A stretch of DNA of 13,428 nt from Octadecabacter sp. (GTDB lineage: Bacteria > Pseudomonadota > Alphaproteobacteria > Rhodobacterales > Rhodobacteraceae). The notes under the pieces were generated by a model. That model saw only the letters and a program-made list of their open reading frames with translations, had not been told where the DNA came from and ran no database searches. Positions 1 through 6,693 of this stretch are shown in pieces (the first letter of the stretch is position 1; each line of letters begins with the position of its first letter). Made by a program: the position numbers and the translations under genes. Where the stretch lies: contig DQCL01000286.1 of NCBI GenBank assembly GCA_003533975.1, positions 593 to 14,020 on the forward strand. The letters are read 5' to 3'.

Positions 1-902
1 GGCGCGCCAAGGGCCAGCGCATTTTGTGCCGCCATATCGCGGCGGTCGGCGCGGGGTTCGATGCCGATTGCACGGGCGTATCGCGCGGCGCGTATCCATT
101 CGATTGCAACACTGCCACAACCCGTTCCAATGTCCCACAACAGCGCGCCACGCATGGGCATGAGTTTGGCGACGGTGGCTGCGCGGACTTCCTGTTTTGT
201 CATGGTGCCATCAGACACGAACAGGCTATCAGCGAGGCCGGGAACGCGCGGCAGGAGGGCGGCATCGGCAGCGGCAACACAGTCAATACAGAGCGTGTTG
301 AAGGCGGGAACCTCATGGGTCCAATCGGCGGCCGTACCGTCAAAGCGTTCCTCACGATCCCCGCCCATCGCGGCGAGAACTGTCATTTTTGAGTGCCCGA
401 ACCCGCGATCCGTTAGGAATTTCGCGATTTGCGTCGGGGTTTCTGCGCCTGTCGTCAGAACGATAAGCTTTTGATCCGGTTGAATAAACGCGATCATTTG
501 TTCAACGGGGCGACCGTGAACCGTCAGCGTTTCAACATCGGCCAATGACCAGCCCATACGGGCGCTTGCGAGTTGGAAGGCGCTGAGTTGCGGGTGATAA
601 ACGAGCTGATCCACCGGAATGGCGCGCCCGATGCGTGCACCGACCGAGAACCAGAGAGGGTCGCCCGTCACGAGGACAACGGCACGCTTTTTCTTGAGCG
701 ATTCCAACGTGGTAATCATCGCGTCAAAGGGTGACGGCCACGCGATACGTTCCGCTGTTGGATTGACCGAAAGCGTGTGGTGGCGGTCCCCGCCGACGAT
801 CACGTCTGCGGCTTCGACAACGGCACGGGTGGCAGGCGTGAGACCATCCATTCCGTCCTCGCCGATGCCGACGATGTGAAGCCAAGGCGCGGTGTTAACC
901 AT
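1..902 (-). CDS. cobL: Precorrin-6Y C5,15-methyltransferase (decarboxylating) CobL, 3' end outside window
   Basis: CobL makes cobalamin's corrin ring in the cytoplasm: it methylates precorrin-6Y at C5 and C15 with SAM and decarboxylates the C12 acetate, giving precorrin-8X. The frame from the ATG at 902-900 stays open for 300 codons to the window edge. Residues 1 to about 215 are a CbiE-type tetrapyrrole methylase: it opens MVNTAPWLHIVGIGEDG, with VTGDPLWFS near 78-86 and VLTTGAETP near 148-156. From about residue 220 the CbiT half begins (PGLADSLFVSDG, then TKQEVRA), with the SAM-binding loop DIGTGCGS at 257-264. So this is the fused CbiE-CbiT form usual in aerobes; about 100 C-terminal residues are missing from view. 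No in-frame ATG lies between this start and the in-frame stop at 957-959; the ribosome site is weak. It is last of the visible minus-strand operon, 83 bp after cobH. Identity is firm. Confidence 0.95.
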   Translation of the reverse strand, partial: MVNTAPWLHIVGIGEDGMDGLTPATRAVVEAADVIVGGDRHHTLSVNPTAERIAWPSPFDAMITTLESLKKKRAVVLVTGDPLWFSVGARIGRAIPVDQLVYHPQLSAFQLASARMGWSLADVETLTVHGRPVEQMIAFIQPDQKLIVLTTGAETPTQIAKFLTDRGFGHSKMTVLAAMGGDREERFDGTAADWTHEVPAFNTLCIDCVAAADAALLPRVPGLADSLFVSDGTMTKQEVRAATVAKLMPMRGALLWDIGTGCGSVAIEWIRAARYARAIGIEPRADRRDMAAQNALALGA

Positions 903-985
903 TGGTCTGCCCCCCCGAAACCGGCGTATGGAAAGCGTATGGTCTTGATATGGGTTTCATATGGGTCATTCTATGGGCTGCAACA

Positions 986-1627
986 TTAACCATTTGAAAT
1001 CTCGGGCAATCCAGCGGCGATTGCGTTGACGGCAGCGGAGGCCATCGCGGAGCCCCCTTTGCGGCCACGCAGCGTGATGAAATCGACATCGCGCGGGTTG
1101 GCTGCGAGTTCGGCCTTGGATTCTGCGGCACCGACGAACCCCACGGGAAAACCGAGGATGGCGGCGGGTTTTGGGAAGCCTTGGTCAATGAGGTCGAGCA
1201 GGTGGAACAGCGCCGTGGGCGCATTACCGATTGCGACGACGGCACCTGCAATATGAGGTTCCCAGAATTCCACTGCCGCGGCGGAGCGTGTATTTTCGAT
1301 CTGCTGTGCGTGATCCGGTGTGCGCGGATCATTGAGGGTGACGATGACCTCGTTATCGTTAGGCAGGTAGCGGCGGATGATGCCTGCGCCGACCATCTCG
1401 CAGTCACACAGAATGGGCGCGCCGGACTGGAGCGCGTGGTGGCCTGCAAAAACGACTTCGGGTGTGAAGGCGAGGCGATCTGCGATTTCGACCATGCCGC
1501 AGGAATGAATGAGCCGCGTGATCAGAGGGTGCAACGCTGTCGGGAACCGCTCAAGGCGCGCCTCTGCTTGCACGGTCGCGAAGGACTGAGCGTAGATCGC
1601 TGTTGGGTTGGTTTCATAGGGGCGCAT
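986..1627 (-). CDS. cobH: Precorrin-8X methylmutase CobH
   Basis: CobH (CbiC in the anaerobic naming) moves a methyl group from C11 to C12 of precorrin-8X, giving hydrogenobyrinic acid. The 213-residue length is normal for the family. The hallmark IHSCGMVE lies at residues 40-47. His41 should be the catalytic base, matching the essential His43 of the Pseudomonas denitrificans enzyme (known family data). Other conserved stretches are ILCDCEMVGAGI, AVVAIGNAPTALF and ILGFPVGFVGAAESK, all as expected. It starts at the ATG at 1627 with MRPYETNP and ends with TAA. It lies between cbiX (80 bp upstream) and cobL (83 bp downstream) on the same strand. It makes the step directly after CobL in the pathway, so an operon is likely. 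The gap to cbiX carries a dispersed repeat. No oddities are seen in the protein. Confidence 0.97.
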   Translation of the reverse strand: MRPYETNPTAIYAQSFATVQAEARLERFPTALHPLITRLIHSCGMVEIADRLAFTPEVVFAGHHALQSGAPILCDCEMVGAGIIRRYLPNDNEVIVTLNDPRTPDHAQQIENTRSAAAVEFWEPHIAGAVVAIGNAPTALFHLLDLIDQGFPKPAAILGFPVGFVGAAESKAELAANPRDVDFITLRGRKGGSAMASAAVNAIAAGLPEISNG

Positions 1628-1659
1628 GATTGGCTTTCGGGCAGTTCATTTGGTCAGCG

Positions 1660-1700
1660 GAAGAGCCTCCGGCGGGGATATTTATATGACAAAGACAAGG
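1660..1700 (+). repeat. Dispersed intergenic element, copy 1 (hairpin-like GCCTCCGGCGGGG, then AT-rich tail)
   Basis: Between cbiX and cobH the plus strand reads GCCTCCGGCGGGGATATTT followed by ATATGACAAAGACAAGG. The same element occurs inverted near 11441-11477. The two copies match over about 36 bp apart from a 3-bp stretch. CCTC and GGGG can pair across a CGGC loop with one G-T wobble, giving a short hairpin followed by an AT-rich run, rather like a weak terminator. From memory, related GCCTCCGGCGGG-ATATTT elements are common between genes in Rhodobacterales; I could not check this. As read, the hairpin-then-AT order faces against the minus-strand operon. The element fills most of the gap between two operon genes. 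Confidence 0.7.
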
Positions 1701-1707
1701 AGGGTTT

Positions 1708-2901
1708 TCAGGCTTTGGTTTTGCGGGCGGATTCTGGGCCGTGCGGGTGGTCTGCGTGCGGGTAAATTGCGTGGTGGTGATCATGGCCGTGGTCATGATC
1801 GTGGTGATGGTGGTGGTCGTGGGTTGCCGTTAGGCGGCACATGCCCGTGCAGAAGGTGTCGCATTGTTTGCAATCGGCAACGTTTGACCCCGGTGCGGAG
1901 GCGCCTTGGCCTTCGACGTGGTGGTGGTGGGATTCTTGGATTGCGCCGACTTCTGCTTCAAAGCCGAGGACTTGGGTGCGGTATTTGCACAACACGCAGG
2001 TGGGGGGCGGTGTGTCAGAGAACGCAGGGTGGGCGCGCTGTTCGGGTTTGATGTGGCGGTGTTCACCATTGTCAAAGGCCAGTACCTGTTCGCGGTAGCC
2101 ACAGATGCCGCAGTTTGGCGGTGGGGTATCACCCGTCTGTTCAATGATGCGTTCGGCGAAGGTTTCGAGGACCGATGCGTGGTCACCGAGGTAGCCAGTT
2201 TTAACAAACTGGATGTCAGGATTTTGGGCCGCGACCTGATCGGTGAAGCCATAGATGCGATCAATCAGGATGCCGGAGAACAGGAAGTACGGTGCGACGA
2301 TGATACGTTTATAGCCGAGCTTGGCCGCGTGGGTCAGGCAGGGTTCAACCAGTGGGAATGTCACGCCGGAGTAGCCGACTTCGAGCCAGCCAAAGCCGAT
2401 GCCTTCTTGTAGCATACGGGCGATTTTGGCGACGTTGCCGTTTGCATCCGGATCAGACGCGCCGCGGCCGATGACGACAAGGCAGGTGTCGTGAAGATCA
2501 ACGTGTTGGACCTTATTGGCTGCGTCAACGGCGTCTTGAATGCGGCCCGCGGCGGCGGCGATCATTTTCGGGTCAACGCCGAGTTCACGCCCATATGAAA
2601 TTTCGATGCCGTGTTTGGCAGCGTAGGTGTTCAAAACCGTCGGTATGTCATTCTTGGAATGCATCGCGGCGAACAACATACCCGGGACGGCGAGGATGCG
2701 GGTGCAGCCACTTTCGCGGAGTTTGTCGAGGCCATCGCGGATCACGGGGTTCGCAAATTCAAGGTAGCCGTATTCGGTTTGCCAATCGTCGGGCAGATAG
2801 GCTGGAAGTTTGTCGGCGAGGGTTGCGAATTCATCGACTGCGGATTGCGAGCGCGAGCCGTGGCCGCAGATCATGACACCGGTTTTCTGGGAAGTGCTCA
2901 T
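1708..2901 (-). CDS. cbiX: Sirohydrochlorin cobaltochelatase CbiX, long form with Cys motifs and His-rich tail
   Basis: CbiX inserts Co2+ into sirohydrochlorin (early cobalt insertion). Two chelatase repeats fill residues 8 to about 255. The first has ICGHGSR (His14, expected metal-binding/catalytic) and LFAAMHSKNDIP (His81); the second has IGRGASDPDANGN and APYFLFSGILIDRI. The tail is Cys-rich, with a duplicated motif: DTPPPNCGICGYREQVLAF at 258-276 and DTPPPTCVLCKYRTQVLGF at 296-314. SHHHHVEG follows, then CKQCDTFCTGMC at 344-355, then a His-rich run at 361-388. Long CbiX proteins are known to carry an Fe-S cluster and His-rich segment, so this is the family's long form; which Cys bind a cluster is inference. 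The ATG overlaps the upstream stop (ATGA, 4 bp), implying translational coupling. Such an early-insertion enzyme beside cobH and a fused cobL is mechanistically odd; ferrochelatase or cobalt storage are alternatives. Confidence 0.92.
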   Translation of the reverse strand: MSTSQKTGVMICGHGSRSQSAVDEFATLADKLPAYLPDDWQTEYGYLEFANPVIRDGLDKLRESGCTRILAVPGMLFAAMHSKNDIPTVLNTYAAKHGIEISYGRELGVDPKMIAAAAGRIQDAVDAANKVQHVDLHDTCLVVIGRGASDPDANGNVAKIARMLQEGIGFGWLEVGYSGVTFPLVEPCLTHAAKLGYKRIIVAPYFLFSGILIDRIYGFTDQVAAQNPDIQFVKTGYLGDHASVLETFAERIIEQTGDTPPPNCGICGYREQVLAFDNGEHRHIKPEQRAHPAFSDTPPPTCVLCKYRTQVLGFEAEVGAIQESHHHHVEGQGASAPGSNVADCKQCDTFCTGMCRLTATHDHHHHHDHDHGHDHHHAIYPHADHPHGPESARKTKA

Positions 2902-3116
2902 GCTGGGGCCTCTTCTGCGTCGTGGTCTTCTGCGTCGTCTTCGAGCTGCGTTTCATCCGCCTTTTTACGGCCGCCCAGAAGAGCGATTGCGCCTGCGATT
3001 GCGATACCCCCCAAAGCGATCCAATGGCCGTGGCCGCCGACGTCAGCCAAGTGACCGATGTGAGCATACGCAGGCGATGCCGCGAGGGTGGTGAAAATGG
3101 CAAGGGTTAGGCGCAT
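2898..3116 (-). CDS. Small exported His-rich single-pass membrane protein (possibly DUF6732 family)
   Basis: This 72-residue protein has no experimental function that I know of. Residues 1-18 form a signal peptide ending in SPAYA, so cleavage after Ala18 would leave His19 as the mature N-terminus. HIGHLADVGGHGHW follows, with His at 19, 22, 29 and 31. Next come one membrane span (about 33-48), a positive GRKK stop and an acidic tail rich in D and E. The predicted topology puts the His-rich end in the periplasm and the tail in the cytoplasm. Its TGA overlaps the cbiX ATG by 4 bp, and it is first in the minus-strand cobalamin operon. I recall similar proteins in Rhodobacterales cob clusters annotated DUF6732, but cannot confirm this. 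A periplasmic cobalt-binding or transport accessory role is inferred from the histidines and context. The signal peptide and coupling make it very likely a real gene. Confidence 0.8.
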   Translation of the reverse strand: MRLTLAIFTTLAASPAYAHIGHLADVGGHGHWIALGGIAIAGAIALLGGRKKADETQLEDDAEDHDAEEAPA

Positions 3117-3407
3117 GTCGGTCTCCGTCTATTGCCCCATAGGTCAGAGAGCCGCGTAAGCGGAGCGGACGATTTGCGCATCGGGTCCCCGTTTTGGGTC
3201 GACCTTGGTCGCAACAACCTCTCTGACCCTTTCGGGCGTCGTCAGGGGTGTTGGTATCGCGCCAAGACCGTCACCGCAATCAGGTTTGCGTCGGGCAACG
3301 GCGCGAAACCGACCTGTGCAACTGCGCACCATCATTGCGCCGTGCCGCTGGTTGGTGAATGGCTGCCGAAACACTAGGTGTGCTGCAACAGAATGAAGGA
3401 GACACCA
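3117..3407. promoter_or_regulatory. Divergent intergenic region between the minus cob operon and the plus GST operon
   Basis: These 291 bp separate the starts of two divergent transcription units, so promoters for both should lie here. I see no cobalamin riboswitch elements on either strand (no GCCACT...GGGAAGG...GAGCCAGGAGACC array). That is notable, since the minus unit is made of cobalamin genes. A perfect 10-bp inverted repeat lies at 3142-3151 and 3219-3228. A minus-strand reading frame also crosses the region, but I do not recognise its product. I cannot place -35/-10 boxes with confidence. For the plus side, an AAGGAG ribosome site at 3396-3401 serves the GST start at 3408. Confidence 0.5.
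3142..3228. repeat. 10-bp perfect inverted repeat pair (GGTCAGAGAG / CTCTCTGACC)
   Basis: GGTCAGAGAG at 3142-3151 is the exact reverse complement of CTCTCTGACC at 3219-3228, with 67 bp between the arms. They lie just upstream of the small exported protein and cbiX. They could be paired operator half-sites or the base of a long stem in the 5' leader of the minus transcript. By rough estimate, a 10-bp match like this arises by chance in a region of this size a few times in a hundred, so it is suggestive only. Confidence 0.35.
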
Positions 3408-4382
3408 ATGGGCCAGCTCGTTGACGGAACATGGCATGATGTTTGGTATGATACGCAGTCCACCGGAGGCGCGTTCAAGCGGACGACGGCGGCGTTTCGC
3501 AATTGGATCACGGCGGATGGCACTGCTGGGCCATCTGGAGAAGGCGGGTTTGAGGCGGCATCGGGGCGGTATCATTTGTATGTGTCCTACGCCTGCCCTT
3601 GGGCGCATCGTGCGTTGGTTTTCAGAAAGTTAAAGGGGTTGGAGGCGCATATTTCAATCAGCGCGGTACACCCCGATATGCTGTCGGACGGCTGGACGTT
3701 TGAAACAGATGAGCATGGCGCGACGGGGGATACGCTTTATGGTTTGCCGTTTGCGCGCGACATCTATTTGAAAGCGGATCCACAAGTTTCGGGCCGCGTG
3801 ACCGTTCCGATCCTATGGGACAAAGAACGTGAAACGATTGTGAGTAACGAGAGTTCCGAAATCATCCGGATGTTCAATTCGGCCTTCGACGGGATCACGG
3901 GCAATACAGACGACTACTGGCCCGAAGACTTGCGCAACGGCATCCAAGAGGTGAACGCGCGCGTTTATGACACAGTGAACAACGGGGTATACAAGGCCGG
4001 ATTCGCGACAACTCAGGCCGCTTACGACGCGGCCATTGGCCCCTTGTTCGAATCGCTCGAGGCGCTGGAGGTGCGGCTTGGCCAAGGGCGTTATGTGATG
4101 GGGGACAGGTTGACGGAAGCGGATTGGCGGCTTTGGACCACGTTGGTGCGGTTCGATCCGGTCTATCATTTGCATTTCAAATGTAACCGTAAACGCATCG
4201 TCGATTACCCGAACCTGTGGGGATTTACGCGCGATTTGTATCAGATCGCGGGCGTGGCCGAGACTGTAAACATGGCGCATATCGTGCGCCATTATCACTA
4301 CAGTCATGAAACGATTAACCCGAACCGGATTATTCCGGTGAACCCTGATCTGGACTTTATGGCACCGCACGGGCGGGGTTAA
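3408..4382 (+). CDS. yqjG: Glutathionyl-hydroquinone reductase (Xi-class GST, YqjG/Ecm4 family)
   Basis: Enzymes of this family use glutathione to reduce glutathionyl-hydroquinones back to hydroquinones in the cytoplasm. The 324-residue product has the thioredoxin-like N-terminal domain with YACPWAHR. Its Cys63 matches the catalytic Cys63 of E. coli YqjG. A GST C-terminal helical domain follows, including YVMGDRLTEADWRLW near 240 and the family-typical VRHYHYSHETINP near the end. The start at 3408 was chosen over an ATG ten codons upstream (3378) because AAGGAG lies 6 nt before it and the family opens with MGQLVDG-like residues. It leads the plus-strand unit, 60 bp ahead of the DUF1636-type gene. 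A cobalamin role is unknown; the link may be only positional, or thiol-linked protection of reactive intermediates (speculative). Confidence 0.93.
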   Translation: MGQLVDGTWHDVWYDTQSTGGAFKRTTAAFRNWITADGTAGPSGEGGFEAASGRYHLYVSYACPWAHRALVFRKLKGLEAHISISAVHPDMLSDGWTFETDEHGATGDTLYGLPFARDIYLKADPQVSGRVTVPILWDKERETIVSNESSEIIRMFNSAFDGITGNTDDYWPEDLRNGIQEVNARVYDTVNNGVYKAGFATTQAAYDAAIGPLFESLEALEVRLGQGRYVMGDRLTEADWRLWTTLVRFDPVYHLHFKCNRKRIVDYPNLWGFTRDLYQIAGVAETVNMAHIVRHYHYSHETINPNRIIPVNPDLDFMAPHGRG

Positions 4383-4442
4383 GACTTGCGGCTTCGCGTC
4401 AATTCCGGTTCAACAATTGCAAACTGAACACGCGAGGCCGCC

Positions 4443-4811
4443 ATGACGACTTGGATTACTGTTTGCGACACCTGTAAATGCACTGGCTGGGAAGAGACCG
4501 GCATGGAAAAGACCGACGGAGAGGCGCTGGCGGAGATGATTGAAGCCGCTGCCGCGGGCGCGGGCGATGTGAAAACCCGCCGTGTGTCCTGCACGATGGG
4601 GTGTGATCGCGCCTGCAATATTACGGTGCAGTCAAAGGATAAGATCAACTACTCGCTCGGGACGTTTGAAGCGACGGTCGAGGACGCGGAAGCGATTGTT
4701 GAATATGCTGCGAAACATGCTGCGAGCGAGACAGGGCAAGTGCCGTATCGTGAGTGGCCGCAGGGCGTGAAAGGGCATTTCGTGTCCCGCCATCAGCCGC
4801 TTCCAGAATGA
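4443..4811 (+). CDS. DUF1636-type Cys-rich, predicted metal-binding protein
   Basis: This 122-residue cytoplasmic protein has VCDTCKC near the N-terminus (Cys8, Cys11, Cys13) and SCTMGCDRACN in the middle (Cys50, Cys54, Cys58). The arrangement resembles a thioredoxin-like [2Fe-2S] ferredoxin or a metal-binding fold. I recognise it as the DUF1636 type, often annotated as a predicted metal-binding protein and often found near cobalamin genes; no reaction is known to me. Its stop overlaps the cobC start (ATGA, 4 bp), so the two are translationally coupled and probably work together. GAGG at 4434-4437 is a ribosome site 5 nt before the ATG. A role as an electron carrier or cobalt-handling factor is inference. 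The 60-bp gap upstream could carry its own promoter, but I see no clear one. Confidence 0.88.
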   Translation: MTTWITVCDTCKCTGWEETGMEKTDGEALAEMIEAAAAGAGDVKTRRVSCTMGCDRACNITVQSKDKINYSLGTFEATVEDAEAIVEYAAKHAASETGQVPYREWPQGVKGHFVSRHQPLPE

Positions 4812-5764
4812 GTGAAAAGCGCGATCATGGCGGGGGCTTGGATGCCGCGGTTGCCGAATACGGCGGAGTTCGTGGCGATTGGCTGGACCTGAGCACGGGG
4901 ATCAATCCGGTGCCTTATCCGGTTGGGGAGTTGAGTGCAGATGCTTGGACCGCCCTACCCGATCAAGGTGCGATGGACAGATTGCTGGCCGCGGCACGGG
5001 CGTTTTGGAATGTGCCTGACGGGGCGCAGATTGTGGCGGCGAACGGGGCGTCGGCGTTGATAGCGCAGATGCCTCGTTTGGCCTCAGAGACAGACGACAG
5101 TGTTTATATTCCGACGCCGACATACAACGAGCATGCGGCTGCATTTCGGGCAGCGGATTTCCACGTGATGGAGCATCCTGATCCGGATGAACGTGTTCAG
5201 GTTTTTGTACATCCCAACAATCCAACCGGAACATGGAAATCAGCGGAGGCTGTAAGCAGTCGCCGGATGAATATAATCGACGAAAGCTTTTGTGATATTG
5301 CGCCTGCTAAAAGCCACATCACTTTGACGGATCAAGGCGGGATTATTGTCCTTAAGAGCTTCGGGAAATTCTGGGGGCTGGCAGGCGCGCGGCTCGGGTT
5401 TGCAATCTGTGGCGAGGCCGAGGCGCGAAAGCTGCGAAATGGTTTGGGGCCTTGGGCAGTTTCCGGCCCCTCATTAGAAATCGGGGCGCGCGCGTTGGCG
5501 GATGTAGCGTGGGCCGAAGAGACACGGGTTCGGCTGGCAGCGGATGCCGTGCGCTTGGATAATTTGGTCGGCCTGCCTGTCGTAGGCGGCACGGATCTGT
5601 TCAGACTGTATGAGGTTGAGGACGCTGAGGCAGCGCAGGCGCATCTGGCGAAGGGCCGTGTTTGGAGCCGGATTTTCCCCTACTCAAAGACCTGGCTGCG
5701 GCTGGGATTGCCGCATCCTGATCGGTGGGACCAGCTTGAGGCGGCGGTTGAGGGATTGCGTTAA
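4808..5764 (+). CDS. cobC: L-threonine-O-3-phosphate decarboxylase CobC (CobD in Salmonella naming)
   Basis: This PLP enzyme decarboxylates L-threonine phosphate to (R)-1-amino-2-propanol phosphate, the linker of the cobalamin lower loop. The product is 318 residues and belongs to fold-type I aminotransferase-like enzymes. Visible motifs are HGGGLDAAV at the start, [14 protein letters not shown] near 25-38, HPNNPTGTW at 135-143 and NIIDESF with Asp158, which should contact the PLP ring. [18 protein letters not shown] follows, where Lys187 is the likely Schiff-base lysine. I chose the ATG at 4808 over 4754 because the family starts near here, and this start forms an ATGA overlap with the upstream gene. 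Its stop and the next ATG share one base (TAATG). Its product is the substrate for CbiB next door, so coexpression makes sense. It is slightly short but looks complete. Confidence 0.95.
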   Translation: MSEKRDHGGGLDAAVAEYGGVRGDWLDLSTGINPVPYPVGELSADAWTALPDQGAMDRLLAAARAFWNVPDGAQIVAANGASALIAQMPRLASETDDSVYIPTPTYNEHAAAFRAADFHVMEHPDPDERVQVFVHPNNPTGTWKSAEAVSSRRMNIIDESFCDIAPAKSHITLTDQGGIIVLKSFGKFWGLAGARLGFAICGEAEARKLRNGLGPWAVSGPSLEIGARALADVAWAEETRVRLAADAVRLDNLVGLPVVGGTDLFRLYEVEDAEAAQAHLAKGRVWSRIFPYSKTWLRLGLPHPDRWDQLEAAVEGLR

Positions 5765-6657
5765 TGGCATTGGTTTTGGCCATGGTGTTGGATGCTGCGT
5801 TCGGGGAACCGAAGTGGCTTTGGGATCGTGTTGCGCACCCCGCTGTGATGATGGGTCGCGCGGTGGGGTGGCTGGATCAGAGGTTGAACAATCGCACGCG
5901 AGGGGCGGGTGTCATTGCAGTGGTCGTTCTTACGTTTGGGGCCTTGGTACTGGGCTTGATCCTGTGGGCCATTCCCGGATTTTGGGTTGAGGTAATTGTT
6001 GGCGCAATACTGCTCGCGCAGCGGTCATTGGTGCAGCATGTTCAAGCGGTTGCGGATGCGCTGCGGGTGTCGGTGAGTGATGGGCGGCAAGCGGTGGCGA
6101 TGATTGTTGGCCGTGATGTCCGCGGCATGGACGGGCCTGCGGTGGCACGTGGTGCGATTGAAAGCGGCGCGGAAAACCTGAGCGACGGGGTGATTGCGCC
6201 CGTATTTTGGTTTGCTCTGGCGGGATTGCCGGGCTTGTTGATCTACAAAGTGGTGAACACCGCCGACAGCATGATCGGCTATCGCACCGAAAAGCACGCG
6301 GCATTTGGTTGGGCTGCGGCCAAACTGGATGATGTGTTGAATTGGATTCCAGCGCGGATAACGGCCCTGTTTATTTGGTGCGTTGCACCCAACAAGGTGG
6401 CGGTTGCTGATATTAAGCGCGATGCGGCGTTGCATCGATCGCCGAATGCAGGTTGGCCGGAGGCTGCAATGGCGCCTGCGCTTGGGGTCTCATTGTCGGG
6501 GCCGCGCAGCTATGAAGGTGTGCAGCAGGACTTTCCTTGGGTGAACCCAAACGGGCGCAAGGATGCGGGGCCGGATGATGTGGATCATTCCGTCAACATA
6601 CTTTGGAAAGCTTGGGGGGTGGCACTCGGTTGTGCAGTTGTGATTGCGCTGCTGTGA
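5764..6657 (+). CDS. cbiB: Adenosylcobinamide-phosphate synthase CbiB (CobD in P. denitrificans naming)
   Basis: This inner-membrane enzyme amidates adenosylcobyric acid with aminopropanol (phosphate), giving adenosylcobinamide (phosphate). The 297 residues show family signatures: [18 protein letters not shown] at 9-26, VGRDVRGMD near 115-123, [17 protein letters not shown] at 133-149, [18 protein letters not shown] at 161-178 and [16 protein letters not shown] at 185-200. Hydrophobic spans lie near 48-90, 143-162, 196-210 and at the C-terminal end (about 280-297). The start overlaps the cobC stop by one base (TAATG), so translation is coupled to the gene that makes its substrate. It closes the DUF1636-cobC-cbiB block. 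No strong terminator follows; only 36 bp separate it from the lytic transglycosylase gene. Confidence 0.96.
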   Translation: MALVLAMVLDAAFGEPKWLWDRVAHPAVMMGRAVGWLDQRLNNRTRGAGVIAVVVLTFGALVLGLILWAIPGFWVEVIVGAILLAQRSLVQHVQAVADALRVSVSDGRQAVAMIVGRDVRGMDGPAVARGAIESGAENLSDGVIAPVFWFALAGLPGLLIYKVVNTADSMIGYRTEKHAAFGWAAAKLDDVLNWIPARITALFIWCVAPNKVAVADIKRDAALHRSPNAGWPEAAMAPALGVSLSGPRSYEGVQQDFPWVNPNGRKDAGPDDVDHSVNILWKAWGVALGCAVVIALL

Positions 6658-6693
6658 GCCTGCGTTAGTCTGGGTCAAACCTGAGGAGAGCCC

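Noticed and set aside
1906..2412. Plus-strand frame of 168 codons opposite cbiX
   Set aside because: It is a shadow of the CbiX Cys/His-rich tail on the other strand; there is no domain or ribosome site.
3144..3608. Full 154-codon minus frame reaching into the GST gene
   Set aside because: The first 80 or so codons lie antisense to the well-supported GST start. Only the later part in the intergenic region is kept, as a low-interest finding.
4754..4807. Longer N-terminus for cobC from the ATG at 4754
   Set aside because: The extra 18 residues (MAAGRERAF...) overlap the end of the DUF1636 gene and are not family-like. The ATG at 4808 forms an ATGA junction.
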